A DNA stretch of 64,000 nucleotides from an uncultured Pirellulaceae bacterium (GTDB lineage: Bacteria; Planctomycetota; Planctomycetia; Pirellulales; Pirellulaceae). The notes under the pieces were generated by a model. It saw only the letters and a list, made by a program, of their open reading frames with translations. It was not told the DNA's origin and searched no databases. Location of the stretch: NCBI GenBank assembly GCA_938084685.1, contig CALKGE010000001.1, positions 868,001 to 932,000 on the forward strand. Direction: 5' to 3'. The translations under genes and the position numbers were made by a program. Positions 17,650 to 27,469 of the stretch are shown in pieces; within the stretch, counting starts at the first letter, position 1, and each line of letters begins with the position of its first letter.

Positions 17650-20640
17650 ATGAATAATAACATGATAAGTCGATTGCACTGGATAAGTATTTTGTTCCTC
17701 CCTCTACTGCTGGGACAGACTGCTGCGCAGGAGGAGCAGGTAGCGGAGGGTATCTATTCGGCCTCTCCGGAAGAATCCGTCAAACACTTTGACATTCCTG
17801 ACGGATTGGAAATTGAGTTGGTCGCTTCGGAACCGCAGATCGTTGATCCAATTGCCATCAGATTTGATGCGTTGGGTCGTATGTGGGTTGTCGAAATGAA
17901 TGACTACCCTTCCGGCAATGGTGTTTCCCGTATCAAGCTATTGGAAGATCTGGATAGTGACGGCACGTTCGAAACGGCTCATGTTTTTGCAGATGATCTG
18001 GTTTTTGCTACCGGAATCCAACCCTGGAAAGATGGCGTGATCGCGACTACCGCGGGTAAGGTTGTTTATTTCAAAGATACCGATGGAGATCATAAGGCAG
18101 ATCAGCAGGAGGTCTGGTTCAGCGGATTTGCCGAAGATAATCAACAACTCAGAGCGAATCATCCTCGACTGGGCATCGACCAGAAAATCTATGTTGCCAA
18201 TGGTCTGCGTGGCGGGGTGGTGAGCAATCCGAGAGCACCGCAAAGTAAGCCTTTGAATATCAGTGGGATGGACTTTATGTTCGATCCTGTGACTGGGGAG
18301 TATCAGGCAGTAACAGGTAACGGGCAGTTTGGACTGACGTTTGATGATATTGGAAATCGGTACGTTTGCAGTAATCGAAATCCTGCAATGCAAATCATGA
18401 TCGAGGATCGCTACGTCAGGAAATATCCATCGGTTCCCGTCCTCTCGGTGAAGCAGGATGTAGTGAAAGCCGGTCAGGATTCAGCAATTTATCCACTGAC
18501 CCGATTCTGGACGACATCCAATTTGCACGAGGGACAGTTTACTGCGGCCTGTGGAGTAATGGTTTACCGAGGCCATCAGTTGCCGTCATTGAAGAACGCT
18601 ATTTTGACTTGTGATCCGACAGGAAATCTTATCCATGCTGAAAAGATCGTGTCGACTTCATCCAGGAGAACAGAATACAACGAGTATGATTCATACTATT
18701 CTGGCACGGAGACTCCGTTACGGGAGTTTCTGGCTTCCAGGGATCACTGGTTTCGAGCGGTGAGTATGAGAACAGGACCGGACGGTTGTCTGTATATAGT
18801 TGACATGCACCGAGCGGTCATCGAGCATCCTCAATGGGTTCCCGCCGAGTTAAAAGACCGGAAAGATGCTCGCAGTGGTGACGACAAAGGAAGAATCTAT
18901 CGTTTGAAACCTCTCAATGCCCGCCTGCAACCGAAGTGGAATTGGAGTATTTCCAATCACACAACGGAAGAGCTGGTTCTCATGCTGGAACATCCGAATT
19001 CGTGGCAACGGGATACAGCATTCAGGTTGTTGGTTGAACAACAGCCGGAGGATGCTGTGGAAATGCTTGGCCGTTTGCTGAATTACTCACGCGACTCTGT
19101 GGCCAGAGTGCTTGCTTTGCGGTTACTTCATGGTCGGGGAAAACTGACTCAGGCTCAGATTAACACAGCGGTCAGGCACTACGACCGTCGCGTGCGTATG
19201 CATGCATGTATCGTTTTGGAAGATTTGTGGGATGGTAGTGCAGAGCAGCAAACACTGGCTCGTAAATTATTGACAGATCGCGAGATATCAGTGCAGTTTC
19301 AGGCAATCCTCTCGTTTGGCGACAAGGTCAATCATGATTCTCCCACCTGGCAGGGACTATGGAAGACGATTGTCAAAGACGAGTATGCTATGCAGGCATT
19401 TCTGATGGCGACAGGTAAGGACCTGGGAGACGTGGGAGCTGCCTCATTGGAAGGTAAAACGGCTACGGGAATTGCAGAAAGCGGGGAAGCAGAAAATGTC
19501 TACCGTTTTTATTCTCAGGCGGCACGAAGCATGAATGCCCAACAGCACACCGTTGCTTTGCAATGGGTAGCTGAAGTGCCCAAATGGGCAAACGAACAGG
19601 AGAACATCGCACTGGGGGACGTTCGAGTTGCTCGTGCCATACTTGAAGCATTAGACGCCAAACAGGTTGATTGGCGTACCGAGGTACAGTCCCTGCCTGA
19701 AAATCAGAGAGTCAGTTTCGAGGTCCTCTGGATGCTGGCTCGGCAATGGATCCATGGTGATCAAGCAAGTGATGCATTGAGACGCGAAGCGTTAAGATTA
19801 CTGGCGCTGGGACGAGACGCGGAATTCCTGGTGACGATGTTAGGTGATGCCAAGTATGCCCACTACCACGTCGATATTCTGGGGCTACTTCATTTTGAAA
19901 AAGATCTGGCTGTCTGGAGTAAACTTATTGGGCAATTTCCTTCGATGGCACCAGCAGTAAAACGCGCGTTGATCGACGTCGTGTTGCTGGATACAAAACG
20001 AGTAGGCTTGCTGTTAACCGAATTGGAGATGGAAACGATATCAGTCAACGAAATCGATGCGACTCGCATGAATCGACTTACCGGGTCCGGAGATCCCGCC
20101 CTCGCCCAACGAGCGAAAGCTTTGCAAGCCGCGACGGTGAATGCAGATCGAGCGGCGGTGTTGGAAGAATACAAGGCGGTCCTGGAACTAAAGGCGTTTC
20201 CCCGGGAAGGCGAGAAGGTTTTTCGGCAGAACTGTGCGACCTGCCATCGGATTGGTGATATTGGAAGTCAGGTGGCGCCGGATATTTCAGATTCAAGAAC
20301 CCGTCAGCCGCTGCAGTTGTTAACAGACATTCTTCAGCCTAATAAAGCGATCGATAATAACTATATGCACTATTCAGTCCTGACCAATGGAGGACAGATT
20401 ATTGATGGCATTATTACCGAAGAAACTTCCAACCAGATAACTCTGATGCAGCCCGAGCGGAAAGTCATACCTGTCTTGCGGTCTGACATTGATGAAATTC
20501 AGTCTCGCGGAGTGTCCCTCATGCCGGAGGGGTTGGAAAAGAAGATTAATCATCAGCAAATGGCTGATTTGATCTCATTCATTAAGAACTGGAGATACCT
20601 CGACGGGCGAACTCCACTGGCTAAACCACTCAACGAATAA
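17650..20640 (+). CDS. PVC-type membrane-bound dehydrogenase with HEAT-like repeats and cytochrome c domain
   Basis: From the ATG at 17650 the protein has 996 residues and a clear signal peptide ending near AAQEE; an in-frame ATG at 17617 lies inside the upstream gene and is less likely. Residues 40-410 form a six-bladed beta-propeller of the glucose/sorbosone dehydrogenase type. Residues 430-800 are helical HEAT-like repeats. A C-terminal cytochrome c domain has CATCH at 862-866 with a conserved distal region to the end. Planctomycetes carry many such periplasmic proteins, thought to oxidise sugars or alcohols and pass electrons to a haem. It follows the MBL gene by one base and precedes the SGNH gene by 10 bases. 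Confidence 0.88.
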   Translation: MNNNMISRLHWISILFLPLLLGQTAAQEEQVAEGIYSASPEESVKHFDIPDGLEIELVASEPQIVDPIAIRFDALGRMWVVEMNDYPSGNGVSRIKLLEDLDSDGTFETAHVFADDLVFATGIQPWKDGVIATTAGKVVYFKDTDGDHKADQQEVWFSGFAEDNQQLRANHPRLGIDQKIYVANGLRGGVVSNPRAPQSKPLNISGMDFMFDPVTGEYQAVTGNGQFGLTFDDIGNRYVCSNRNPAMQIMIEDRYVRKYPSVPVLSVKQDVVKAGQDSAIYPLTRFWTTSNLHEGQFTAACGVMVYRGHQLPSLKNAILTCDPTGNLIHAEKIVSTSSRRTEYNEYDSYYSGTETPLREFLASRDHWFRAVSMRTGPDGCLYIVDMHRAVIEHPQWVPAELKDRKDARSGDDKGRIYRLKPLNARLQPKWNWSISNHTTEELVLMLEHPNSWQRDTAFRLLVEQQPEDAVEMLGRLLNYSRDSVARVLALRLLHGRGKLTQAQINTAVRHYDRRVRMHACIVLEDLWDGSAEQQTLARKLLTDREISVQFQAILSFGDKVNHDSPTWQGLWKTIVKDEYAMQAFLMATGKDLGDVGAASLEGKTATGIAESGEAENVYRFYSQAARSMNAQQHTVALQWVAEVPKWANEQENIALGDVRVARAILEALDAKQVDWRTEVQSLPENQRVSFEVLWMLARQWIHGDQASDALRREALRLLALGRDAEFLVTMLGDAKYAHYHVDILGLLHFEKDLAVWSKLIGQFPSMAPAVKRALIDVVLLDTKRVGLLLTELEMETISVNEIDATRMNRLTGSGDPALAQRAKALQAATVNADRAAVLEEYKAVLELKAFPREGEKVFRQNCATCHRIGDIGSQVAPDISDSRTRQPLQLLTDILQPNKAIDNNYMHYSVLTNGGQIIDGIITEETSNQITLMQPERKVIPVLRSDIDEIQSRGVSLMPEGLEKKINHQQMADLISFIKNWRYLDGRTPLAKPLNE

Positions 20641-20650
20641 ATCATTATTC

Positions 20651-21856
20651 ATGGATGCATCAACCTCCGACAAGGAATCCCCGTCAATCTCCGTAACCCG
20701 GAAAATTGTGTATGCGGGTATGGCACTGCTGCTGTTTCTTGGAGTCTGTGAATTTACCTTTCGTGCAATTGGGTTTGACTTCAGCAAGCTGGGAGAGGAC
20801 CTGAATGGAACGCCAGTCTTTTACCGTATTCCTACCGAACCATTTGGTACCGCTTTCTATAAACGTCCTGGAAATCAGCAGTGGACAGGAAAAGTTGTGA
20901 CCGCCCAGATGAGTCGCATTGGTTACGATGCAAAGTGGTTTCCTGAGGAAGAGGAATTTACGCTGAATTATGATGCGGATGGCTTTCGTAACCCACGCAG
21001 TCTCGCTAGCTGGCATACTGCAATGATTGGAGATTCTTTTACAGAGCTGGGGAATCTGAAACAGGAAGAGCTTGTGACATCCCGATTGAGTCAACTGCTT
21101 GACGTGCCCGTGAAGAATCTGGGAGTCTCGCACACGGGGCTGTTGAATCAAACGGAGTATTTGCGTGAGTTTGGCATTTGTAAAGAAACCAGAGAAGTGG
21201 TCTGGGTTTTTTTTGAAGGCAATGACATTCAGGATTATCTGCTGGAATCCAATCGTCTGTCTGAGATCCAGACCGGTTCAGCCAAGCATATTGACCTGCT
21301 AGAGACGCATCAGCCACAAACCTCGCTGATTCAGGCTGTGCACCGTAGAATCTTTGGTAGATCCCGTAAGGAAATTTATGGTCCGGCCGTAAATGCCACT
21401 CTGAGTGATGGGGTCACTCAATTCAAAATCGATTATGCTCCTCCTGGCCAGGAGCAAATTCTTATGCAGTTAGGTCGTTACGAGGCCGGCATCGATAAGC
21501 TGTTGCAATTATGTAAACAAAACAATCTGCAGCTGACCTGTGTCTACATGCCCTGTAAACGCCGCGCCTTCAGCGATCATAAGTACACGGTGGCGAGTGA
21601 TGCTCCGGCCTACCTGCGGATGAAGTGGGTCCCCAGTGATCTCCCTGATTGGTTGCAGCGGGTTTGCGACGACAGAGGGATCCGGTTTGTTGATGTAACC
21701 GACGCCCTGAGAACACTCAACCAGAAAAAACTTCTTTCGCACAATCTCTACTTCGATACGCATTTAACCGCGGCAGGAGCGGAAGTGGTTGCTCAAACGC
21801 TGGCCAAAGCGATGCGGGATGACGAGTTGGCCGAGCCAAATTCGCTGGAAAACTGA
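20651..21856 (+). CDS. Membrane-anchored SGNH/GDSL hydrolase-like protein
   Basis: A 401-residue protein with one N-terminal TM helix (about 16-36) and a C-terminal SGNH-fold domain. Block I is GDSF with Ser129, block III is EGND (about 196-199), and block V is DTHLT (Asp about 369, His 371). All catalytic positions seem intact. SGNH enzymes remove acyl or acetyl esters from glycans and lipids. It is the last gene of the plus-strand operon, 10 bases after the dehydrogenase, and may deacetylate the substrate outside the cytoplasm. Confidence 0.78.
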   Translation: MDASTSDKESPSISVTRKIVYAGMALLLFLGVCEFTFRAIGFDFSKLGEDLNGTPVFYRIPTEPFGTAFYKRPGNQQWTGKVVTAQMSRIGYDAKWFPEEEEFTLNYDADGFRNPRSLASWHTAMIGDSFTELGNLKQEELVTSRLSQLLDVPVKNLGVSHTGLLNQTEYLREFGICKETREVVWVFFEGNDIQDYLLESNRLSEIQTGSAKHIDLLETHQPQTSLIQAVHRRIFGRSRKEIYGPAVNATLSDGVTQFKIDYAPPGQEQILMQLGRYEAGIDKLLQLCKQNNLQLTCVYMPCKRRAFSDHKYTVASDAPAYLRMKWVPSDLPDWLQRVCDDRGIRFVDVTDALRTLNQKKLLSHNLYFDTHLTAAGAEVVAQTLAKAMRDDELAEPNSLEN

Positions 21857-21993
21857 GCTAAATCGAGCATTTTGGCAATTAGTAGTTTGTCACTTTTTGA
21901 CATTCAAATTCCCCAAATTCTAGGATGTTTTTTCATGGTTCCCAATAATCGGGATAGCTAAAGTTATTCCGATTCCGATCATAGGGGCATTCG

Positions 21994-23118
21994 ATGGAAC
22001 CGGCACACAAGGGATTTAATGAACGTAGGTCGCGGATTTCAGATTATTCGCGTAAACAACCCGACACTAATTATCAGTCACCTGGCCAATCATTAGTTCC
22101 CAGCGAGCTGCATGATTTACTGGCATCCGGTCAACTGGAAAGACGAGTGGATGAATTGCTTGAGGAATTATTTCCTTATCATTCACGTCAGGGCCGTGGT
22201 AGACCGTTACCGAAACTGTCAGGATGCGATCAGTACGAATTACTTGAACAGATTGGGCAGGGAGCTTTTTCACGGGTTTTCAAGGCGATTGACAGACGAT
22301 TGGGAAATCGTCTGGTGGTCGTCAAAACAGGCAGGCTTAGTGAATCCGAGTCAGCGATTGCAGGCAGACTTAATCACAAACATATTATGCCTGTCTATTC
22401 CAGTCTGAAGGACGAGTCGGGTATGACTACGATTTGCATGCCCTACCTGGGAAGGTACACCTTGCAGGATAAGATCGCTCACCTGGCAACGCGTTTTCGC
22501 TTTGAAAACGGTACGGTGCACTCTGCGAATCAGCGTCAGTTCGATTTCCTGGTCGGATGGAGACGACACCTCGAAAATCGTTCCATCCTCACCCATCTCA
22601 GGCAGATTTGTGGAGCATTAGCTTATGCACACAACCAGCAGGTACTTCATCTGGATATCAAGCCTTCGAACATCCTGATCGGGTTCTGTGGAAACGCGCT
22701 TTTGCTTGACTTCAATCTGGCAGGTGACCTGGTGCTGCAAAAGTCTCCTGCCGGAGGCACTCTTTCCTACATGGCTCCGGAACATCTACGCCATTGTGTG
22801 TTGGGGAAAAGTGTGGAGTTGGATCGCAGGGCAGATATCTATTCACTTGGAGTTTTGATGTTTGAGTTGTTCCTTGGATTTCGCCCGTTTGATAGTGCAG
22901 GTCCTGCAATGCATGCAAGGCAGCAGGCTCAGTTCATGCTCGAGCGTCAAAAGCATGTCGCCAGTTTGTTCAAGCGGAACGTACCCGGCCTATCCATACA
23001 GCTTCAGCGAATAATCCAACGTTGCCTGCAATTCCACGCTGCGGATCGCTATCACTCGATTGAGCAGCTGCAGCGAGCCTTAAACAGATTGGAGCGACGA
23101 TTTCGTCTTGGGTTTTAG
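21994..23118 (+). CDS. Serine/threonine protein kinase with variant HLD and DFN motifs
   Basis: This 374-residue soluble kinase has an N-terminal extension of about 75 residues and no TM or sensor domain after the kinase core. The glycine loop is IGQGAFSRV (about 86), the beta-3 lysine is K111, and the catalytic loop reads HLDIKPSN (H219, D221), so the usual Arg before Asp is Leu. The metal motif is DFN (239-241) rather than DFG, and APE is present in MAPEH. The core catalytic K and both Asp residues remain, so activity is plausible. GGGG lies just upstream of the ATG. It is convergent with the GT39-like gene, with only about 30 bases between. Confidence 0.9.
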   Translation: MEPAHKGFNERRSRISDYSRKQPDTNYQSPGQSLVPSELHDLLASGQLERRVDELLEELFPYHSRQGRGRPLPKLSGCDQYELLEQIGQGAFSRVFKAIDRRLGNRLVVVKTGRLSESESAIAGRLNHKHIMPVYSSLKDESGMTTICMPYLGRYTLQDKIAHLATRFRFENGTVHSANQRQFDFLVGWRRHLENRSILTHLRQICGALAYAHNQQVLHLDIKPSNILIGFCGNALLLDFNLAGDLVLQKSPAGGTLSYMAPEHLRHCVLGKSVELDRRADIYSLGVLMFELFLGFRPFDSAGPAMHARQQAQFMLERQKHVASLFKRNVPGLSIQLQRIIQRCLQFHAADRYHSIEQLQRALNRLERRFRLGF

Positions 23119-23148
23119 TAACATAAAGTGGCAGCCGCTGTGGTTCGG

Positions 23149-24996
23149 CTAAAGCATTTTCTTGTGGAAGATTTGAAAACGCCCGCTTCCCGTAGGTGGC
23201 AGTTTTTTTCCCCATTGTTCCAGCCATTGCAGGAATTCCTGAGAATAGCCATGTGAGAATTCCGGAAGCTGATTATGAATGAACAGAGGAATCGCCTTAT
23301 CAAGAATCTGTTGTTTGAGGTGTTCTTCAAGTTGAGACTGTCCGCCTAACTGATAGGCGCGAAAAAGGTCATAACACTGCGTGGTTGGGTTTCGACGCCC
23401 TGACAGAAAGTAAAACTGAGGACAATCTGGCCCTGCCAGAATGTAGTCATCAGGTCTGGAGTGTTCGTCGATAAGCTGGAGGATGCGGTTGTATTCCAGC
23501 TGTTCCGCATAGGAGACAAGTAATCCAGAACGGCTTGACTGCAACGGAAATGCGTTATCAAGGTACTGACGTGCTATTCCGACTCGCCGGGGATTGGAGT
23601 AGTTAACATGCACAACCGCAAAGATCGTCAGAAAAACAGTCAGCGTAATCCATAGCGGCTTTTCAAATGAGCCGGTTCTGGTGACGAGTCCCAGGAGGGA
23701 TAACCCGATGAGCGGAGCACAGTAACTGAAGTAGATGCCGGAACTGTAGGGATACTGAGTGAGCCCCATGCAGGTTGCAGTGATTACCAGGATGACCAGC
23801 GGAACATTGCTTTCCCCACTTCGTCCGCAGTAATAGACGGCAAGACCGATAGCGGGTAACGAGCATTGCACAGCAAAGAAGAGGGCTTGGTAAATCATGT
23901 CTGTCGAAGCCAGCAGGATCAGACTGGCACTGCCCAGGACCATGGTTGCCGTTAACGGTAGGATCATCGATTGGGGGAGTTTTTTTTCAACCAGCGTCAG
24001 GCTGACAAACGGTACCGCAACCAAGCACCAGGCAGCGTGAGGAGGTAGCGAGGCTGCACGTTCCAGGCGGGCCTGCGGTAATTCAAACAATCCGGTCAGT
24101 AAGCTTTCAAGATGTCCGCTTAAAGCGTAGGGGAGCGTAAAAGCAGCAAGCGGTATCGAGAGTACGACGCAGAAGATCAGACAGTCGGTGATGGTCAGTC
24201 TGAGTGGAGTGGAGCTTTGTTGGCTGAAACCTAGCATCGCTGCCATTGCTGCCGTGACGGGCAGAACAAAGTAAATCAATGTCGAAAAACCAAGGTGTTC
24301 TCTTATTAATAAGCAAACCATGAGTGTAAAGACGAGTGCCAGAAAGAGTCCTGTTTTCAGGTGTAAGTTGCGGGCCGGTTTGGATCTGGATTCAACCGGA
24401 TCAGTGGCAAGCTCACAACGACTGATCCAGATCGCGAAGAGTGAAGCGGCAACCAGATAGAGCCCCACAATTTTAAAGAGTATCGCAGTACCACTGCATA
24501 TGGCAGCAACAGCAATGAACCTCCGCAACTTTGTTTCATGAAATTTAAAGAGCGCCCAGATCGCCCAGCTGGAAGTCATCAAAATATACCAGGAGGGCAG
24601 GGCGGCAAAGTAATTGGGAAAGCTCCAGACCATCGATGCCAAGGTGACCATGGCTGCAATCACAGGATGGGCAAATCGTAACGCGATGAGATACCAGACC
24701 ATCGCCGTCATGGTGGCACCGATCAGCAGAGGAATACGCATACTGGTCAACTGGATTCCCAGGACCCGAAAACTGGTAGCGTGAAGATGGCTCAGTAACC
24801 CGGTATAGACATCCTGAAATTCGACGTGAGGAGTTTCGCCCTGGAGTGTGCGTTCGGCCGTATGTCCCAACAGTCCTTCGTCATGGGCGATCCATCCCTG
24901 ATTGGCATGCCACCCTAAATAACTCAGCGTTAGTACGGCAATCGTGAGCATGCCAACGAGAGCAGCTTGACGGGATTTTGAATCTGGTAATTGCAT
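23149..24996 (-). CDS. GT39/ArnT-like polytopic glycosyltransferase
   Basis: About 615 residues from the ATG at 24996; the frame also begins at a TTG at 25011 that overlaps the upstream stop (TTGA). There are about 11-12 TM helices. An acidic DEG sits in the first extracytoplasmic loop (about residue 35), the site expected for the catalytic Asp/Glu of GT-C enzymes such as ArnT and PMT. The C-terminal 120 residues form a soluble periplasmic domain. These enzymes move a sugar from a polyprenyl phosphate to lipid, protein or glycan. It is the last gene of a four-gene minus-strand cluster with a GtrB-like GT2, its likely donor maker. Confidence 0.75.
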   Translation of the reverse strand: MQLPDSKSRQAALVGMLTIAVLTLSYLGWHANQGWIAHDEGLLGHTAERTLQGETPHVEFQDVYTGLLSHLHATSFRVLGIQLTSMRIPLLIGATMTAMVWYLIALRFAHPVIAAMVTLASMVWSFPNYFAALPSWYILMTSSWAIWALFKFHETKLRRFIAVAAICSGTAILFKIVGLYLVAASLFAIWISRCELATDPVESRSKPARNLHLKTGLFLALVFTLMVCLLIREHLGFSTLIYFVLPVTAAMAAMLGFSQQSSTPLRLTITDCLIFCVVLSIPLAAFTLPYALSGHLESLLTGLFELPQARLERAASLPPHAAWCLVAVPFVSLTLVEKKLPQSMILPLTATMVLGSASLILLASTDMIYQALFFAVQCSLPAIGLAVYYCGRSGESNVPLVILVITATCMGLTQYPYSSGIYFSYCAPLIGLSLLGLVTRTGSFEKPLWITLTVFLTIFAVVHVNYSNPRRVGIARQYLDNAFPLQSSRSGLLVSYAEQLEYNRILQLIDEHSRPDDYILAGPDCPQFYFLSGRRNPTTQCYDLFRAYQLGGQSQLEEHLKQQILDKAIPLFIHNQLPEFSHGYSQEFLQWLEQWGKKLPPTGSGRFQIFHKKML

Positions 24997-25007
24997 GGGA
25001 GGGAATG

Positions 25008-25739
25008 TCAATTGGGACGAAGCGTGACGACCAGCGAGCTACCAAACGGAGGACGAAGTTGGGTCAGTGTAGCCTGTTCAAATTGGCATAAAGCCTTGAG
25101 GACAGCATTGGGAATTTTTCCGGGAAGGCTGGCCGGCTGAGGTTGCTTGGAGGAAAAACTTTCTTTGAGCCGTACCAGTAATTTAGCCGGGAACGTCCAG
25201 TGATACAGGTAGTGCTGATTCTCGACTGCAAAACCGGCCTCTGCTGCCTGCTGGCTCATCAATCGTTTGTTGTAACGTGTGATGTGGTGATTGTAATCGT
25301 CATGTTTTGTCCACAGCAGATTAAATGCGGGTAGTGTCAGTAACATACGTCCATCGGGTTGAAGCAGTTCGCGAGCTTTTTCAAGTGCTGCGATTGGATT
25401 CGGGATATGCTCGAGTACGTCGAGCATCACGATCCAATGGAACGACTGATCCGTTTGATAACTCTCGTCAAATCGTCCCAGATGAATTCGCTGAAAGTAC
25501 TTTCCGAGTGGGTCGACAATCCGGTCATCAGCTTCCACTCCCCATACGTCTCCAAAAGATTCAAGGTCTGGAAAGAATAGACCGTCGCCACACCCCACGT
25601 CCAGAATCTGTCGGGTCCTGTTGGTTCCTTCACGACTTTTCCAGCGTTGGAGAAGTCTCAGGACATACGTTCGTCGACTTTGCCACCACCAGTGGTGCTG
25701 GTAGAGCTGTCGGTATTTGTTGGCGTATTGGGCGTCCAC
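25008..25739 (-). CDS. Class I SAM-dependent methyltransferase
   Basis: A 243-residue methyltransferase. Motif I is LDVGCGDG (about residue 46), and the acidic end of beta-2 and an LDVLEH motif follow. The start is a GTG at 25739, lying 82 bases inside the 3' end of the GT2 gene. No closer start is evident, and the N-terminal HHWWWQSRR segment looks like a true conserved helix, so I keep it. The 3' end meets the next gene at TGA/TTG. It probably modifies a sugar or lipid head group in the same pathway. Confidence 0.82.
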   Translation of the reverse strand: MDAQYANKYRQLYQHHWWWQSRRTYVLRLLQRWKSREGTNRTRQILDVGCGDGLFFPDLESFGDVWGVEADDRIVDPLGKYFQRIHLGRFDESYQTDQSFHWIVMLDVLEHIPNPIAALEKARELLQPDGRMLLTLPAFNLLWTKHDDYNHHITRYNKRLMSQQAAEAGFAVENQHYLYHWTFPAKLLVRLKESFSSKQPQPASLPGKIPNAVLKALCQFEQATLTQLRPPFGSSLVVTLRPN

Positions 25740-26704
25740 TTGGATTGTTTCGAAAAGACCTGATCTACGATGAAGGACGGGCGTCCTTTGACTTCTTCAA
25801 ACACGCGGCCGACGTATTCGCCGACGACGCCGAGAAACATCAGTTGTACTCCAGCGAAGAATGAAATAGCGACGGTGATGGCCGTGAATCCTGGTGGAAT
25901 CTCATTCATGAACTCCGGGAGTTGTTCTGCGGGAGTGAATTTGGCATAGACGGAAAAGATGGCTAGCAGTATCGCGACCAGTACAGAGAGACTTCCGATC
26001 AATGTGGCAAGCCGCAGAGGAATCAGTGAAAAGGAGAAAATACCGTCGGTCGCCAGCTTCAATAGTTTTTTGAATGTATATTTCGTAGCTCCGGCACTTC
26101 GTTCTTCGCGTTCAATTTTCACGCCGGTCTGTTTGAATCCCACCCAGCTTCGGATTCCACGCAAGTAACGATGCCGGTCTGCGTCGACGGCCAGAAGTTT
26201 GGCCACGCGACAACTCATGATGGAAAAATCTCCACTGTCACGCGGCAGGGGAGTCGCAGAAAGTTTTTGGATCATTCGATAAAACACGTTGTAACATGCT
26301 CGCTTGATCAAACGTTCCTTTCGATTGACACGGACTGCATAAACAACTTCGTACCCGTCGTTGTATTTTTCCAGCAGGGTCTGGATTTGTTCTGGAGGAT
26401 CCTGCAGGTCACCGTCCATCAATACAACCGCGTCTCCGTCGACATACTCCAGCGCAGCCGCATAGGCGGGCTGTTGTCCAAAATTCCTTGAAAACGAAAC
26501 CACAACGATTCGCTCATCTTTTGCTGCAGCCTCTTTCAGAATTTCCAGAGACTGATCCTGGCTTCCATCATTAACGAAGACCAGCTGATGAGGGCCACCG
26601 GGCAATGCATCCAGCGTAGCAGTTACCCTGCGAATCAACTCAGGAAGTACTTCCTGTTCGTTGTAGACGGGAATGGCGATCGATATTTTCGGGTGGGAAG
26701 TCAT
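25658..26704 (-). CDS. GT2 glycosyltransferase, GtrB/DPM1-like
   Basis: The 348-residue protein has a GT-A domain at residues 1-225 with IPVYNE near 12, the DGDLQDPPE metal/lipid motif near 97, and two C-terminal TM helices (about 235-255 and 270-300). These enzymes put glucose or mannose from a nucleotide sugar onto polyprenyl phosphate at the inner membrane. The last 25 or so residues are Thr/Ser/Gly-rich and overlap the methyltransferase start, which looks like read-through into the neighbour after loss of an older stop. It starts 4 bases after the upstream methyltransferase gene. Confidence 0.88.
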   Translation of the reverse strand: MTSHPKISIAIPVYNEQEVLPELIRRVTATLDALPGGPHQLVFVNDGSQDQSLEILKEAAAKDERIVVVSFSRNFGQQPAYAAALEYVDGDAVVLMDGDLQDPPEQIQTLLEKYNDGYEVVYAVRVNRKERLIKRACYNVFYRMIQKLSATPLPRDSGDFSIMSCRVAKLLAVDADRHRYLRGIRSWVGFKQTGVKIEREERSAGATKYTFKKLLKLATDGIFSFSLIPLRLATLIGSLSVLVAILLAIFSVYAKFTPAEQLPEFMNEIPPGFTAITVAISFFAGVQLMFLGVVGEYVGRVFEEVKGRPSFIVDQVFSKQSKWTPNTPTNTDSSTSTTGGGKVDERMS

Positions 26705-26708
26705 CTGG

Positions 26709-27332
26709 TTACGGCTGTCGTTTCTTTCCTTTGAAGTAAACCATGTTCCAAAGTGGAATCCCGAGTGCTTTCAGTTGGAAAGGTTCAAAAAGGACAGGGG
26801 TAAAGTGCTTACTGAAGATCTCTCTCCACTGTTCCAACGGACGGGGATGTTCGCCCCGGTCCAGTCGGGCTAACAAACGAGGAATGCCGACTTTATCAGG
26901 GAGCACCAGATCTAAAATGTGAATGTGGCCGTCGTCGGATAATACGTTTTGCAACCGACTGAGAATTCGGTCTGTGTTTTCATCATCGATATGATGCAGA
27001 AAGGAATTCATCAAAATGAAATCGGCCAGTTCTGTTTTTTCAGGGTAGTATTCGCAGACATCCTGGACTCTGAATTCACAGGGAGCTCCGTGATTGGAAG
27101 CCAGGCTGCGAGTTGCATGAGCGATATATCGAGGATTGATGTCGAGTCCAAGGTAGTCACGATTGCGGAAGATTCGTGCATTGGTTCCTGGCCCGCAACC
27201 AACATCCAGAACTCGTCGGACGGTGGCCAGATCATTGTGTTGGAGCACGGGCTGCAATTTGCGATGTGCAAATGGCGCCTGCCACAATTGATAGACCTTG
27301 GGGAAGGACAAAATGTCACGTATTCCGCTCAT
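26709..27332 (-). CDS. Class I SAM-dependent methyltransferase
   Basis: A 207-residue methyltransferase with motif I LDVGCGPGTN (about 41-50), beta-2 YLGLDIN, and an FLHHID segment near 112 typical of small-molecule and lipid methylases. It heads the minus-strand glycan cluster and ends 4 bases before the GT2 start. The substrate is unknown; context suggests a lipid or a sugar intermediate. Confidence 0.85.
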   Translation of the reverse strand: MSGIRDILSFPKVYQLWQAPFAHRKLQPVLQHNDLATVRRVLDVGCGPGTNARIFRNRDYLGLDINPRYIAHATRSLASNHGAPCEFRVQDVCEYYPEKTELADFILMNSFLHHIDDENTDRILSRLQNVLSDDGHIHILDLVLPDKVGIPRLLARLDRGEHPRPLEQWREIFSKHFTPVLFEPFQLKALGIPLWNMVYFKGKKRQP

Positions 27333-27469
27333 ATACGTAGTATAGCTCTGGTTCCTGCAGGCTTTGCAGAGGGAGTTTCAGGGCAGGTTAAAAGCAAGCG
27401 AGTCGACGACCAGTCATGCCGAATGCAACGGTCATAACGCGTGGAACGTCACCTGTTGGGTTGCCTGGG

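Noticed and set aside
25325..25864. 179-codon plus-strand frame
   Set aside because: Antisense to the GT2/methyltransferase junction.
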